Of a stretch of DNA of 17,834 nt, positions 1 through 8,334 are shown piece by piece. Location of the stretch: contig JASANC010001150.1 of NCBI GenBank assembly GCA_030248135.1, positions 1 to 17,834 of the forward strand. The letters are read 5' to 3'. The stretch is from Theristus sp. LFF4_11 (taxonomy: Eukaryota > Nematoda > Chromadorea > Monhysterida > Xyalidae). The notes below the pieces were generated by a model. The model did no database searches, was not told where the DNA came from, and was given only the letters and a program-made list of their open reading frames with translations. The position numbers were made by a program, and so were the translations under genes. Numbering within the stretch: the first letter of the stretch is position 1; each line of letters starts with the position of its first letter.

Positions 1-766
1 TTTTTTCGTATTTTTCCGGTTTTTTTCAATTTCGGACCCTGAGTTTTTATATCATTTTTGATGAGAAAATGAGAAAATCTGTGACCAAGAAAAATATGAT
101 GACGAAATTGACACTGATGTTTGAAAGAACTGTTAAGCGATGTGCAAGAATCGGCTGGAGCTGCCGAGCTGAGCTGAAAATATCAAAAATTCCAAATGTC
201 GCCCAACATTGTCTTTCTTACACAATTACTGATTTGTTTTCTTTTTGATCTGAACTGACTGAACGTATTCGGTTTAACTGCGTTATTGCAGCAAATTGTG
301 TTTGTCTATTGTGACCAAAGACTGTCCGGTGAAAACGCTGTGTTTTTTTCCTATGTAATTGGTGGACAATAAATTATTGAGCAAAAGATAATGTTCGTTT
401 ATTGCTGACCTTTTGGGTTTTCAAGCCCAAACATAATTTATTTTCTTTGTTGGTGCACGATATTTCGAACAAAGCATTCTGAAAGTTGTTTTCACAAGTC
501 CTGGTTCAAGTTGAAAGTCGGCTGCAAAAAATATGTGGGTTTTTACAACTTTTTGGCTTTCGTTTTTTTCCGGTAAAATTACCGTAATTTTACCGGTAAA
601 AATACAGGGTTTTTTTACCACGATTTGGAAAAAACGGTATTTTGCCAACCCTATTCGTAATGGCCACATATAAAAACTTGCGTGTCACACTAAACTAATG
701 TGTTAAACTTGCGTCTGTCAGTTGCCCGCACCGTGATCGCGAAATCTGGTACACGTTTTGCGTTTA
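1..766. other. gene-free AT-rich flank with a possible hAT-type right terminus
   Basis: I see no convincing gene here; the open frames are short and low in complexity. The one structured part is 561-653. Read on the minus strand from 653 it begins TAGGGTTGGCAAAATACCG, which resembles the terminus of the hAT-like element at 4387 (TAGAGTTGGCAC) and is followed by the same kind of CCGG/T-rich sequence. This may be the right end of another hAT-like element whose left end lies before the window. A duplicated target of the bases at 654-661 was not found inside the window, so the boundary rests on terminus similarity alone. Confidence 0.35.
570..596. repeat. perfect 13 bp arm palindrome
   Basis: Arms CCGGTAAAATTAC and GTAATTTTACCGG are exact reverse complements around a single central C. 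It sits about 60 bp inside the possible hAT-type terminus at 653 and is probably subterminal repeat structure of that element. Confidence 0.7.
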
Positions 767-1021
767 GGGGTTTTAATCGGGATTTTTTAATTAATTAAAA
801 ACGAATTTTGGCCATTAAAATTGTACTTTCATCTGAAAATGCGTTTAAGACACTTTCCACAGAAAGTGACTTTAAGGTTTTTTGCTCAGTTTCGTTTTTG
901 GCAGATGTTTTTGACGATTTCTACTTTCAGGTCAAAGATCGACGAGCAAAGTACAGATACCGACACAAGCTTCTGCAGATGGTTTCATGATTTTGTTAAT
1001 AGACTAAAAAGCAGTAAGTTA

Positions 1022-1252
1022 TGACTTATTTTTTCAAACGTGTCCCACTGAAATGACGTCATGTGCCGCCAAACATGCGCTTGTCGTTCACAGCAAACCA
1101 GACTTTCCGTTTAGCCGATTTCTTCCCGTAAACAAATGGTGAATGTCGAATCAGTCACACCAAACAGATTTTAGTGCCCGTACTTTGACAAATGGGCGTT
1201 TTTAAAGCAAATGACGTCATTTTAGTCCGGACACGTTTGAATAAATCCACAA
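1022..1252. mobile_element. MITE with TA target duplication, 231 bp
   Basis: The ends are imperfect inverted repeats of about 38 bp, sharing TTCAAACGTGTCC and AAATGACGTCAT in opposite orientation (left near 1032-1061, right near 1209-1243). TA dinucleotides at 1020-1021 and 1253-1254 flank it. The FB1 right arm lacks this block and reads straight through, which confirms an insertion. TA duplication plus short TIRs fit a Tc1/mariner-type MITE. There is no coding capacity. Confidence 0.7.
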
Positions 1253-1767
1253 TACCTTGTTTTTACGCTTCAAATGTAAAGAAAACTGCTTGTCAACTCT
1301 TGGATGTTGCCGATTTGTCGTCTCGAAGAAGCGCGGCATTGTCCATCAACAACAACGTGAACCGGTGCGTTTTCCTAGGTTTTTTAAAAAAAAGTTGGCT
1401 CTGCAATCAATTTGGTTTGGTTTGGTTTTGCAAATAAAAAAAAATTGGTTTCTGCAAATTTCGAAACTTGACGTAAATGGTTTTTGTGCATGTTTAGTGT
1501 CATTTTTTATTCTGAGCATCATTTCACAACCATGCTCAGAGTTGCAATTGCCAATTTCATCGTTTAACCGCATCTTTGTTTTCATCCAGATACTGCACGT
1601 TGTTGTCTGTAGTTGCACCCGGACCAGGGAATTGAATTCGCTCGCATTGGAATCGTTTCCAATCGTCAGCGATACTGCCCTTGTCCGGCAAACTTGATGA
1701 GTAAAACTGGTGCAGATACAGCAGATCAGTATTACCGCACGCCAGCAGCTGCTCAGATCCATCCATC

Positions 1768-1866
1768 TCAGACGGCAGCCTTGAGAACGCTGTGCTCGTC
1801 TTCGAATTGGTTGCTGAGATTCTCGATAATCTCGACGACAAACTTGCACACCTCCGCCAACGTTTT
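1768..1866 (-). pseudogene. second captured exon-like fragment
   Basis: About 32 codons are open on the minus strand and end at a TGA at 1768-1770. The translation includes TLAEVCKFVVEIIENLSNQF, an amphipathic helical stretch that could continue the helical domain encoded just upstream (1905-2126) after a short intron. The exact splice sites are not clear. A second frame (1557-1767) stays open beyond the stop and may be a further exon or chance. Too short to assign a function. Confidence 0.25.
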
Positions 1867-1904
1867 ATTTTTCTTCTGTCGTGTCTTTTGCTCTTCTTAA
1901 TTTG

Positions 1905-2126
1905 TTATTGTGCGGCACAATTATACCAGCGCTGAATTTTCTCCAGCTCAACAACTGACGGCGTCTTCAGCAGCTGCTGCTCAGTCAGGTGGTACAGCTC
2001 ACGCAGTTCATCACGAAACCGAAGTGCTGCTCGCCTGGCATCAAACGGGTGCAGACCACGTTTCTGCAGAAATCTGTTTAGCGTACTCAGTCGAAGCAGC
2101 ACGTCGTTGACATGTACACGTATATA
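1905..2126 (-). pseudogene. captured exon-like fragment, weakly LEDGF/HDGF integrase-binding-domain-like
   Basis: The minus-strand frame is open from 2126 to the stop at 1905 with no ATG in frame, so it reads as an exon piece rather than a gene. The translation is charged and helical: a leucine-rich first helix (LLRLSTLNRFLQKRG), then FDARRAALRFRDELRELYHL, then TPSVVELEKIQRWY. The order of a short helix, a conserved-length helix with DEL, and a VV.xLxKIxRW tail resembles the integrase-binding domain of LEDGF/HDGF2-like chromatin proteins or the related TFIIS N-terminal fold. That is recognition by pattern only. A plausible splice donor follows IQRW (CTG|GTATAAT). It lies wholly inside the hAT-like element, so capture by the transposon is the simplest explanation. 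Another helical chromatin protein is possible. Confidence 0.35.
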
Positions 2127-2468
2127 TTATATATTATCAGTAATTATATATAAACCGTATATATTATCAGTAAACCACAACACAAGCAAACGAAAAATGC
2201 TCACAACGCTCGCATCAAATGATGGATCACATCATTCTAATTCCAAACAGAAAACCTAACAGCAAACAATAACTCGATTTGATCTGATTCTGTTTTATTT
2301 TTTTTCGAATTCGAAATACTCCGATTTTATTCATGAAGGCAAAAGAAAACGCCAATCATTGCGCTGCAGCAACCGTCGAAACAGCTGTTTATGACAAAAA
2401 CTATTCGAAATTTCTTCCATGTTGATGTGAAACCTCTTCCATGCAAATCTGTTTTTGCAATTTGTAGA

Positions 2469-2490
2469 AATGAATGAATGAATGAATGAA
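2469..2490. repeat. (AATG)n microsatellite
   Basis: About five uninterrupted copies of AATG, inside hAT-like element 1 near its right end. Confidence 0.9.
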
Positions 2491-3197
2491 ATCTGGTGAA
2501 AAATTTCTGCAAACGCTTCAAAATTAAAAAAACCGACGTTTTTCTGCAAAAAAAACCTGGCGTTTTCTATCTAAAGTACAACGGAACACAGAAACATTAT
2601 TTGGAACGAGAAACACGACTTGGTTTTGGATCCACATGCTGCAAAAGATGAGTCCAAATTGACGTCAGAGGATAATTTTCATGAAAGTTTTTGTCAATTT
2701 TAAAAACCAAAATAGCCTTATTTAGTTTTGAAAGTGCAATATTCGAATTCCGCGCGTCAGCGCGGTTCAAAATTCGAACGTGGTTCTGCAGTTCGAAGTT
2801 CACGAACATGTCAAATGTGGTTCTTCGGACTAGAGTTGGTAAAAAACCGGTTTTTTATATTGCCAGGAAAAAAACGGTTTCTTTTCCGTTTTAAAACCGT
2901 TTTAAAACCATAAAAAACCGAATGCTTCCCAGCTCCTAAACCTTCCAGAACTTGGCATCTCGAACTCAAAATAGGAAATACATCAAAACTTGTGACTTTG
3001 AGCAGCGTAAAATGCTGTTTTCGGGCATACAACCGACTCAATTTGCTATTTTTGCCACCCAATGCTACCCAATTTTTTGTTTCAAATCAAACCAATTTCG
3101 CTTTTATTGGTTTCCAGGGCAGCACGTTCAATAAATTGAAAACAAAGACTGGGCAGTGATTATGTAGGTGTGGGGAGCGGGGAGGGACGGTTGCAGG

Positions 3198-3952
3198 TAG
3201 AGATGTCAAGAAAAAAATTTTCTATTTTTTTCTTTAAAAAAAAAATTTTTTTTTAATTTTTTTTTTACAAATGAAAGTTGTTCAGAATTTTTCAGGAGTC
3301 CGAATATCGCCATCTGAGGAGCCACCGACTTACCATATGACCCCCGGCCACTCATATGGGAGGAGGGTGAAAATTTCAGACTTGGTTTCGGCGACCCCAT
3401 TTTCCCACCGACGACATCACGTCTCGTGTTTTGCCTCTCAATTCACCTCAAATAACACGGAAACAAGTTCAACAACAAACCGGTGTGATCATGCTGACGA
3501 CACGAGGCGAAACAGCAACGAGCAACCAACGAAGTTACTCTTGCAGTGGCAGACAGTGCAATTTCAACCTTTCGAGATCCTGAAAAACGATGCGTAAATG
3601 TGAGTTCTCTGCTTCTATCTCACCTTAGCGGCATCGGAATTTGTTGAACTAGCCTTTGCGACGCTCAAGTACTTCAATGCGCGAGTCGATCATCACTCAC
3701 CAAGGCTAAAAACAGTCGATAAATCAATCCAGAATACCACCTGCACCGTTGAAGACTAAGTGACAAGGTAAAGTCAAAGAAAATTTTTGTTGAACTTTCG
3801 AAAAATTATGCTAAAAACGGCATTTTCAGGGCACATTAAAGAAAAAATTTCAAAAATTTTTAATAAAAAAAAATAAATAAAAAAATGCTCATTTTTTTTA
3901 CTTTTTTTTTAAAAAATTTAAAAAAAATTTTTTTTTGACCCTTACATCTCTA
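3198..3952. mobile_element. hAT-like non-autonomous element 3, nested in element 2
   Basis: It is flanked by 8 bp copies GTTGCAGG at 3190-3197 and 3953-3960. Terminal inverted repeats are TAGAGATGT(C)AAG at 3198 and its reverse complement ending at 3952, followed on each side by long A/T homopolymer runs that can themselves pair. It is 755 bp without transposase. The TAGAG start is shared with element 2, which suggests related families. Confidence 0.75.
3271..3597 (+). CDS. 108-codon ORF inside hAT-like element 3, unrecognised
   Basis: An ATG-started frame of 108 codons in the only GC-richer part of the 755 bp element. The translation starts near MKVVQNFSGVRISPSEEPPTY (first residues) and is rich in Ser, Thr and His further on, with no domain I recognise. 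A TTTTTCAG just before codon 9 looks like a splice acceptor, so the segment after it could be a captured exon rather than a start-to-stop gene. Two CATATG hexamers lie at the ends of a 25 bp stretch at about 3336-3360. It could also be a chance open frame. Confidence 0.2.
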   Translation: MKVVQNFSGVRISPSEEPPTYHMTPGHSYGRRVKISDLVSATPFSHRRHHVSCFASQFTSNNTETSSTTNRCDHADDTRRNSNEQPTKLLLQWQTVQFQPFEILKNDA

Positions 3953-4387
3953 GTTGCAGGAGACCGGATAGCTGACCCCGATTTGGGGGGCGAGATTTGC
4001 AGAACTGCAAAGTGAAACCGGTGGCGGATTGCGTTCGAAAAATAACATTTCATCAGTTACCCTTTGCAAATCGACAACATCGTCAGTCAGTCTGCATATG
4101 CACTTAGTTTAGCAGTCACCTTGTCTTCATCGTATTTCACTTGACCCTTGCCATAAAAGCTTCTGCAAAATGACGCTTCACCAGTTCAGTTCGACACAGT
4201 TCACTGCACCGTTTTTTCAAAAATATTATTTTACATTTTATCAATCAAACGAAGAATTGTGATTTTTGACCATGAAGTTTGAAAATTTTTAAGGTAAAAA
4301 ACCGGTTATTTTTTCAAGAAAAAAAAACTGAAAAAAAACCGGTTTTAAAACGGAAAAGAAACCGGTTTATTTCCTGTGCCAACTCTA

Positions 4388-5069
4388 CTTCGGACTGGGG
4401 ACTACAGTTCGAAAAAAGTGAAAATCCAAAATTTTTTAAATTAAAAAAAATCTCAAAATTCTGACGCCTCAGCCTGAGTTCGAATATTGCACTTTAAAAA
4501 CCAAATACAGCTGTTTTGGCTTTTAAAATTGACAAAAACTTTTGTGACAATTAGCCTCCGACGTCAATTTGGACCTACCTTTTGCAGCATGTGGATCCAA
4601 ACCCAAGTCGTGGTACTCGTTCCAAATGATTTTTCTGTGTTCCATAATACTTTCTTGAATAATTCAGATAGAAAACGCTCCGGTTCACGTTGTTGTTGAT
4701 GGGCAACGCCGCGCTTCTTCAAGTCGACAAATCGGCAACAATCAAAAGTTGACAAGTCGGTTTGTTTCCTCCAATTTGAAGGGTAAAACCAAAGTACTGC
4801 TTTTTAGTCCACTAAAGAGCTCATGAAACCAATTGCAGAAGCTTCTATCGATATCTGGACTTTGCAAGTCGATCTTTGACCTGAAAGTACAAATTGTCAC
4901 AAAAAAATTTTGACAAAACTACACAAAACTCTGGGCAAAAAAGAATGATGACACTTTCTGTGGAAAGTGTCTTAAACGCATTTTCAGATAAAAGTACAAT
5001 TTTGATAGCCTAAATTCGTTTTTTTAATTAATAAAAAAATTAATTTAAAAAAATCCCGACTAAATCCCG
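4388..5069 (-). repeat. FB1 right arm, uninterrupted copy
   Basis: This is the reverse complement of the FB1 left arm without its two insertions. The single copy GAAAACGC at 4671-4678 is the empty site for the hAT-like element at 1375-2559. The junction near 4785-4800 is the empty site for the MITE at 1022-1252. The hairpin CACTTTC-TGTG-GAAAGTG at 4952-4969 is conserved with a different loop. No gene is present. Confidence 0.8.
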
Positions 5070-5917
5070 ATAAAAAAAATCTAAAAAACTGACTCCCCCT
5101 GCTGATTGATTTAGCCCAACTTTAATTTTCAAAATTAAAAAATAATAAAAAACAAAAATGACGATCTATCTCAGCTGTTATATATATCTAAAAAAATTTC
5201 CCAGCCAGCTATCCATATAAAAAAATTTTGTCTTCGAAGACACAAAATGAATGAATTTTTAACCAAAATTGACCATTTTTGCTTGAAATTCTTGAAAATT
5301 TCGTTAATTTTAGGTAACATACGCCTTTATACTTGATTTTAAGCAACTACTGAACTTTTATCAGCAACATACTTGTGCAACCTAGTGAACATCCGGAATG
5401 GCCAATTTAACATGGCAGCTTTTTTTTCAGGGTGCAAGGGGCGCGCGAAATATGAATGAAAGAGAAAAGACGTTAAGAAACCCAATTGTGTGTCAATTTT
5501 GACGTGTTTTTTTCAAGCTGATTGATTCTTTCGTGCTATTCTGTTCATTCTTTCGCACTTGCACACTATATTAGGAATTATCTTGGCATTCTAGAAAAAG
5601 GCAATTCCTAGTCTGCGACTGATCCCGCCTTGATGGACTGTTCTATTTATTCGGCCATACTGGACTTTATTATTGACAATGTGCGAACGAAACATTGAAT
5701 AGACACCCTGGTACCGGTATTTAACATAAGAATGATATATAACATTCGAAAAATAAAAAAGGTACACACAAAACATTCAACACATAAAAATATAACATTT
5801 GCACATAACATGAAATGTCATAAAAAATTGATTCGAAATGAAAAATTTTGGTTTTTTGTCCTAATCACGCATTTTCTTTTGCTTTTCCAGTTTTTCAGCG
5901 GTTCGTGCTTCATGTTC
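5070..5917. other. gene-free AT-rich interval
   Basis: I see homopolymer-rich sequence with only short open frames. I recognise no inverted termini, RNA gene or coding signature. Confidence 0.5.
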
Positions 5918-6271
5918 TCAAGTTGTAATGATGTTGAGCTGCGTTTGGCGCGTTTCTGACCGGATGTGTGGTAGTGGCATGTTGGCCTCCTGACACACTT
6001 CGGGGCTGGATCTACGAAAAGAAGGATGACTTGGACAACTTTGCCCTTGATTTCGTCCATCTTGAACAGAATTGCGTCGCCGTGTGACTGCGGGGTTTCT
6101 GACACAGATGACGCTGGCCGATCTTGCAGCCACGACTCGTAGCTGTCTTGCGACTGAGTCGTCGAACTTCTTGTACTTTGGAGACGCCATTACGGCTTTG
6201 AATTGCTGAAAAGGCATTAGCCGGCCAGCGAACATCCGATTCGTGATCTTCCTTATTTGATCTTTCTTTTT
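5918..6271 (-). pseudogene. exon-like minus-strand fragment, unrecognised
   Basis: On the minus strand a good splice acceptor (TTTATTTTTGCAG, ending at 6272) precedes an open frame running to a stop at 5918. Its first 50 or so residues look like real protein (for example RMFAGRLMPFQQFKAVMASP, then KYKKFDDSVARQL), basic and helical. After about 6115 the frame turns Arg/Ser-rich and another frame (5818-6105) looks at least as protein-like, with stretches such as ILFKMDEIKGKVVQVILLF. An intron or a frameshift there would explain this. No family is recognised, and it lies outside the mobile elements I could delimit. It may be a host exon or a decayed transposon gene. Confidence 0.3.
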
Positions 6272-6334
6272 CTGCAAAAATAAAGAATTTTTCAAAGTGT
6301 ATGGACTGTGACTGCATGAAACTGCAAACTGCAA

Positions 6335-6913
6335 CGACTTTTGTTTGTTCGGGTGTCCTTTATACTGACATTTTTAGCTGATTTGTCGCAATTCTTCTTC
6401 AGCACAAATGTTGTGACTTTATCCTGAAAATTCTTTGCATCTGGTCTGTGAACTTATTCTATCAGATTCTCTCAGCGGCTTGATAGAACACTGACCAGCA
6501 GCAGCACGGCACGGCAACAAACAACATATATATTTGATAAAAAATATAAAATTGTAAAATTGTTGTTCTCTGTTTCCTGCCAGTATTGAACTTCCCTGGT
6601 GTGCGGGTTTATTATATCAATGCCAGTTTTTATGCTGTGCCCGTTAATAACACACTTGACTGTTCCTAATCCTGGTAATTCAAAATTGACTTGTGCTGAA
6701 CCCCGTGCACGTGCATTTGGCGTGCTTTGGCACGCGTGTTACATTTATGTTGCTGTGTGCTGGTTGAAGTGATATGTTCTGTCTTCGGACAATATTGTTG
6801 CTCATGCTTTGCTTGTGCTCTTGTCTGTTTTTTTTAGTCAGTGTCAAGTTGAAGTTTCAAGTAAAAGTTGAAGTATCAAGAAATCAACACAGCGCCTGAA
6901 TAAACCAAGAAAT
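6335..6913. other. gene-free interval before the LTR
   Basis: I see no gene or delimited repeat. A polyadenylation-type AATAAA at about 6899 lies just before the presumed LTR start. The flanking bases before 6914 (AGAAAT) would be the retroelement target duplication, but the other copy is outside the window. Confidence 0.45.
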
Positions 6914-6950
6914 TGTAACATCCCCGACAGTCTCGCATGGGACAGTCTCG

Positions 6951-7037
6951 TCGCAAACACACCATCTAATGTACCACACTCGCAAACACACCATCTAATG
7001 TACCACACTCGCAAACACACCATCTAATGTACCACAC
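6951..7037 (+). repeat. three exact 29 bp tandem copies in U3
   Basis: The unit starts TCGCAAACACACCATC and ends TGTACCACAC. Copies lie at 6951-6979, 6980-7008 and 7009-7037 with no mismatch. Tandem copies in U3 are often enhancer-like, but that is inference. Confidence 0.9.
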
Positions 7038-7522
7038 GCACTCCCGCATTAAAACGCACTTTCGCATTAACACACGCAGTCTCTCACATTCACTGGCACC
7101 CATGTGCAAAACATGCACAAAACATCGCGCTGACGCGCACAGTGTAATATCACTGTATACACACTCACTGGCATGCCTACGCTTGACGCAATCTTGCAAT
7201 CTCCAGCTTTGCGCTCAGCTCTACGGCAGCTCTATGGCACCATCGCATTTTTTAGATAAATTTTTGATCGCACAAACGCATAAACAAAATGTTTTCATTC
7301 TTCTTCTTTATAAAAATGTTCGTATTCTTTTATTTTTTCTAGATAACCGCTTGAAATCGACAAACGCACGCCGACAAAATGCACCTAACCTTTTGACCAA
7401 GACCAGGCCAAGACGCCCGCCCGCTGTCAGAACGCATGTTTTTTTGATTTGTGATCCGAATTCTTTTAAATGTTTGTTGTTGTATGTATGTCTTTTCATT
7501 TTTATTTTGTCTAGAATTTTGG

Positions 7523-7529
7523 TATAAAA
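7523..7529 (+). promoter_or_regulatory. TATA box of the LTR (candidate)
   Basis: TATAAAA lies about 60 bp before the AATAAA signal and 134 bp before the LTR end, the usual place for the LTR core promoter. A second TATAAAA at about 7310 is less well placed. Confidence 0.4.
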
Positions 7530-7583
7530 TGTGTTTCATTTGTGTTTTTTGGGCAGTTGTTGTTTGTATCGGGCGCGTCCGCA

Positions 7584-7589
7584 AATAAA
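7584..7589 (+). terminator. LTR polyadenylation signal AATAAA (candidate)
   Basis: AATAAA lies downstream of the TATA box and upstream of U5, the order expected for an LTR of TATA, start site, polyadenylation signal, end of R. Confidence 0.45.
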
Positions 7590-7657
7590 AGTGTTGAATA
7601 GAATTTTTGTGTTTTCGCAATGAATCTCCCGCAGCAATAGGTTAGGCCTTGTCACAC

Positions 7658-7675
7658 TGGTGACCACGCTGGGAG
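7658..7675 (+). other. primer-binding-like site after the LTR
   Basis: TGGTGACCACGCTGGGAG begins one base after the presumed LTR end. It starts with TGG, the complement of a tRNA 3' CCA, as primer-binding sites of LTR elements do. The TGGTGACC core is like leaders I recall from animal Ty3/gypsy elements. I cannot name the tRNA. Confidence 0.45.
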
Positions 7676-7841
7676 TCAGTACCCGCGCAACGCCTTTCGC
7701 TATTTCTATTTTCAGATTCCAGCTAACACTTGAACGCTTCAACTCGCACGCCAACGCAGTCATTCGAATTTCGCGACACTCATTTGCAATTTCTTCTTCC
7801 GCTCGCAACAACGGTCGGCCGCGTCTTCTCAGCGCAGCCCG

Positions 7842-8167
7842 ATGAATACGGCTTTCAACGAACATCCTGAGCGGGCTAACAACGAAGACACGCTCGTTCT
7901 CTCGCTAGGCACGCAGACAGACGAACGACCATTTCCGTCGTGTACGGCAAACACCGACGACATCGACTCCCACATATTTTTTGTTCGCCTCTCGCCTGCT
8001 GCGGTGACAATGCTGAACTGCAGCTAACTTGGAAACCGGAATACCAAGCATACGACGCGCAATATCACGTGCTGAGCCAAGCCGCCGACGGTATCATCAG
8101 CTTGAATAAAGTCCACTCGTACCGCCTCCGCAAGGACGCCTGTTCGCAAACGGTCTGTCAGTTTTGA
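7842..8167 (+). pseudogene. leader ORF upstream of gag, disrupted by a frameshift
   Basis: An ATG at 7842 opens 61 codons ending at 8027. The neighbouring frame is open across the same place and continues to 8167 with sequence of the same character (stretches such as LTWKPEYQAYDAQYHVL and SLNKVHSYRLRKDACSQTV). A one-base indel between about 7990 and 8020 would explain two halves of one small, acidic then basic, protein of roughly 108 residues. No family is recognised. It lies in the leader between the primer site and gag, where some retroelements carry a short upstream ORF. It could also be non-coding leader. Confidence 0.3.
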
Positions 8168-8334
8168 GTTTTCTAATTGGCTGTTTACTCCGGTTTCGCG
8201 TATCAATTTTTCCTTTTTTTCGTCATCGGCGCAAGTGTTTTTTGTTTCATGTTTTGTCAGATTCGTCTTCCATTTAACCTTGAGCATTCGCAAACACGAC
8301 TACAGTCGCAAATTCTTTTTAATCGCGTTATTTT

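Larger units (their letters stand above)
1375..2559. mobile_element. hAT-like non-autonomous element 1 carrying gene fragments
   Basis: It is flanked by identical 8 bp copies GCGTTTTC at 1367-1374 and 2560-2567, and the FB1 right arm holds one copy (reverse complement at 4671-4678). Termini are inverted: left CTAGGTTTTTT, right read inward CAGGTTTTTTTT. An 8 bp duplication with CAGG-type ends is the hAT pattern. No transposase is seen. Instead the middle holds minus-strand segments with a coding look (1768-1866, 1905-2126, possibly 1557-1767), so this resembles a Pack-type element that picked up host exons. It also holds an (AATG)n microsatellite and AT repeats near 2115-2175. Confidence 0.75.
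767..2830 (+). repeat. FB1 left arm, interrupted twice
   Basis: The arm consists of 767-1021, 1253-1374 and 2560-2830. Landmarks shared with the right arm in inverse orientation are the hairpin CACTTTC-CACA-GAAAGTG at 851-868, the tract around TTTCAGGTCAAAGATCGAC near 927-945, the segment around GATGTTGCCGATTTGTCG near 1303-1320, and the segment beginning GGAACACAGAAA at 2583. The interruptions are the TA-flanked MITE and the 1375-2559 hAT-like element. Confidence 0.8.
2831..4387. mobile_element. hAT-like non-autonomous element 2
   Basis: It is flanked by 8 bp copies CTTCGGAC at 2823-2830 and 4388-4395. The ends are inverted TAGAGTTGG, continued by shared subterminal sequence (CAGGAAA.AAACGGTTTCTTTTCCG on both sides, offset about 25 bp). 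This is the hAT pattern of 8 bp duplication and short TIR. It lies at the centre of the FB1 palindrome. The interior has no transposase; 2930-3189 and 3961-4290 hold no recognisable gene. It contains a further hAT-like element at 3198-3952. Confidence 0.75.
767..5069. mobile_element. foldback (long inverted repeat) element FB1 with four nested insertions
   Basis: The sequence from about 767 reappears as its reverse complement ending at about 5069. Left arm pieces 767-1021, 1253-1374 and 2560-2830 match successive parts of the right arm 4388-5069 in the correct inverted order. Without the inserted elements (1022-1252, 1375-2559, 2831-4387) and their duplicated targets the element would be about 1.3 kb and nearly all palindrome, as in foldback transposons or long-TIR MITEs. 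I see no transposase frame, so it is non-autonomous. The outer ends are approximate: both arms share a GGG.TTT.(A/G)TCGGGATTTTTT terminus, but I could not find a target duplication outside it. The superfamily is therefore open. Confidence 0.8.
6914..7656 (+). repeat. probable 5' long terminal repeat
   Basis: Boundaries are inferred from TGTAACA at 6914 and TGTCACA ending at 7656, which form a near-perfect 7 bp inverted terminal pair of the TG...CA kind, directly followed by a TGG-started primer site. Inside, in the expected order, are a TATAAAA (7523-7529) and an AATAAA (7584-7589) about 70 bp before the end. U3 would then run to about 7555, R to about 7605 and U5 to 7656. U3 contains a 29 bp triple repeat. 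Without the 3' LTR in view, the left edge is the weaker boundary. Confidence 0.5.

Noticed and set aside
1346..1849. 167-codon minus-strand frame
   Set aside because: It crosses the hAT/FB1 boundary at 1374/1375 and has no coherent protein character over its length.
4279..4464. Lysine/phenylalanine-rich 61-codon frame
   Set aside because: It is a translation of A/T homopolymers in the hAT-like terminus and crosses its end at 4387.
6951..7037. CRISPR-like regular repeats
   Set aside because: The 29 bp units are directly adjacent with no spacers, and the window is eukaryotic.
7027..7527. 166-codon plus-strand open frame
   Set aside because: It lies inside the probable LTR, starts in the 29 bp repeats, and its composition looks like translated non-coding AT-rich sequence.
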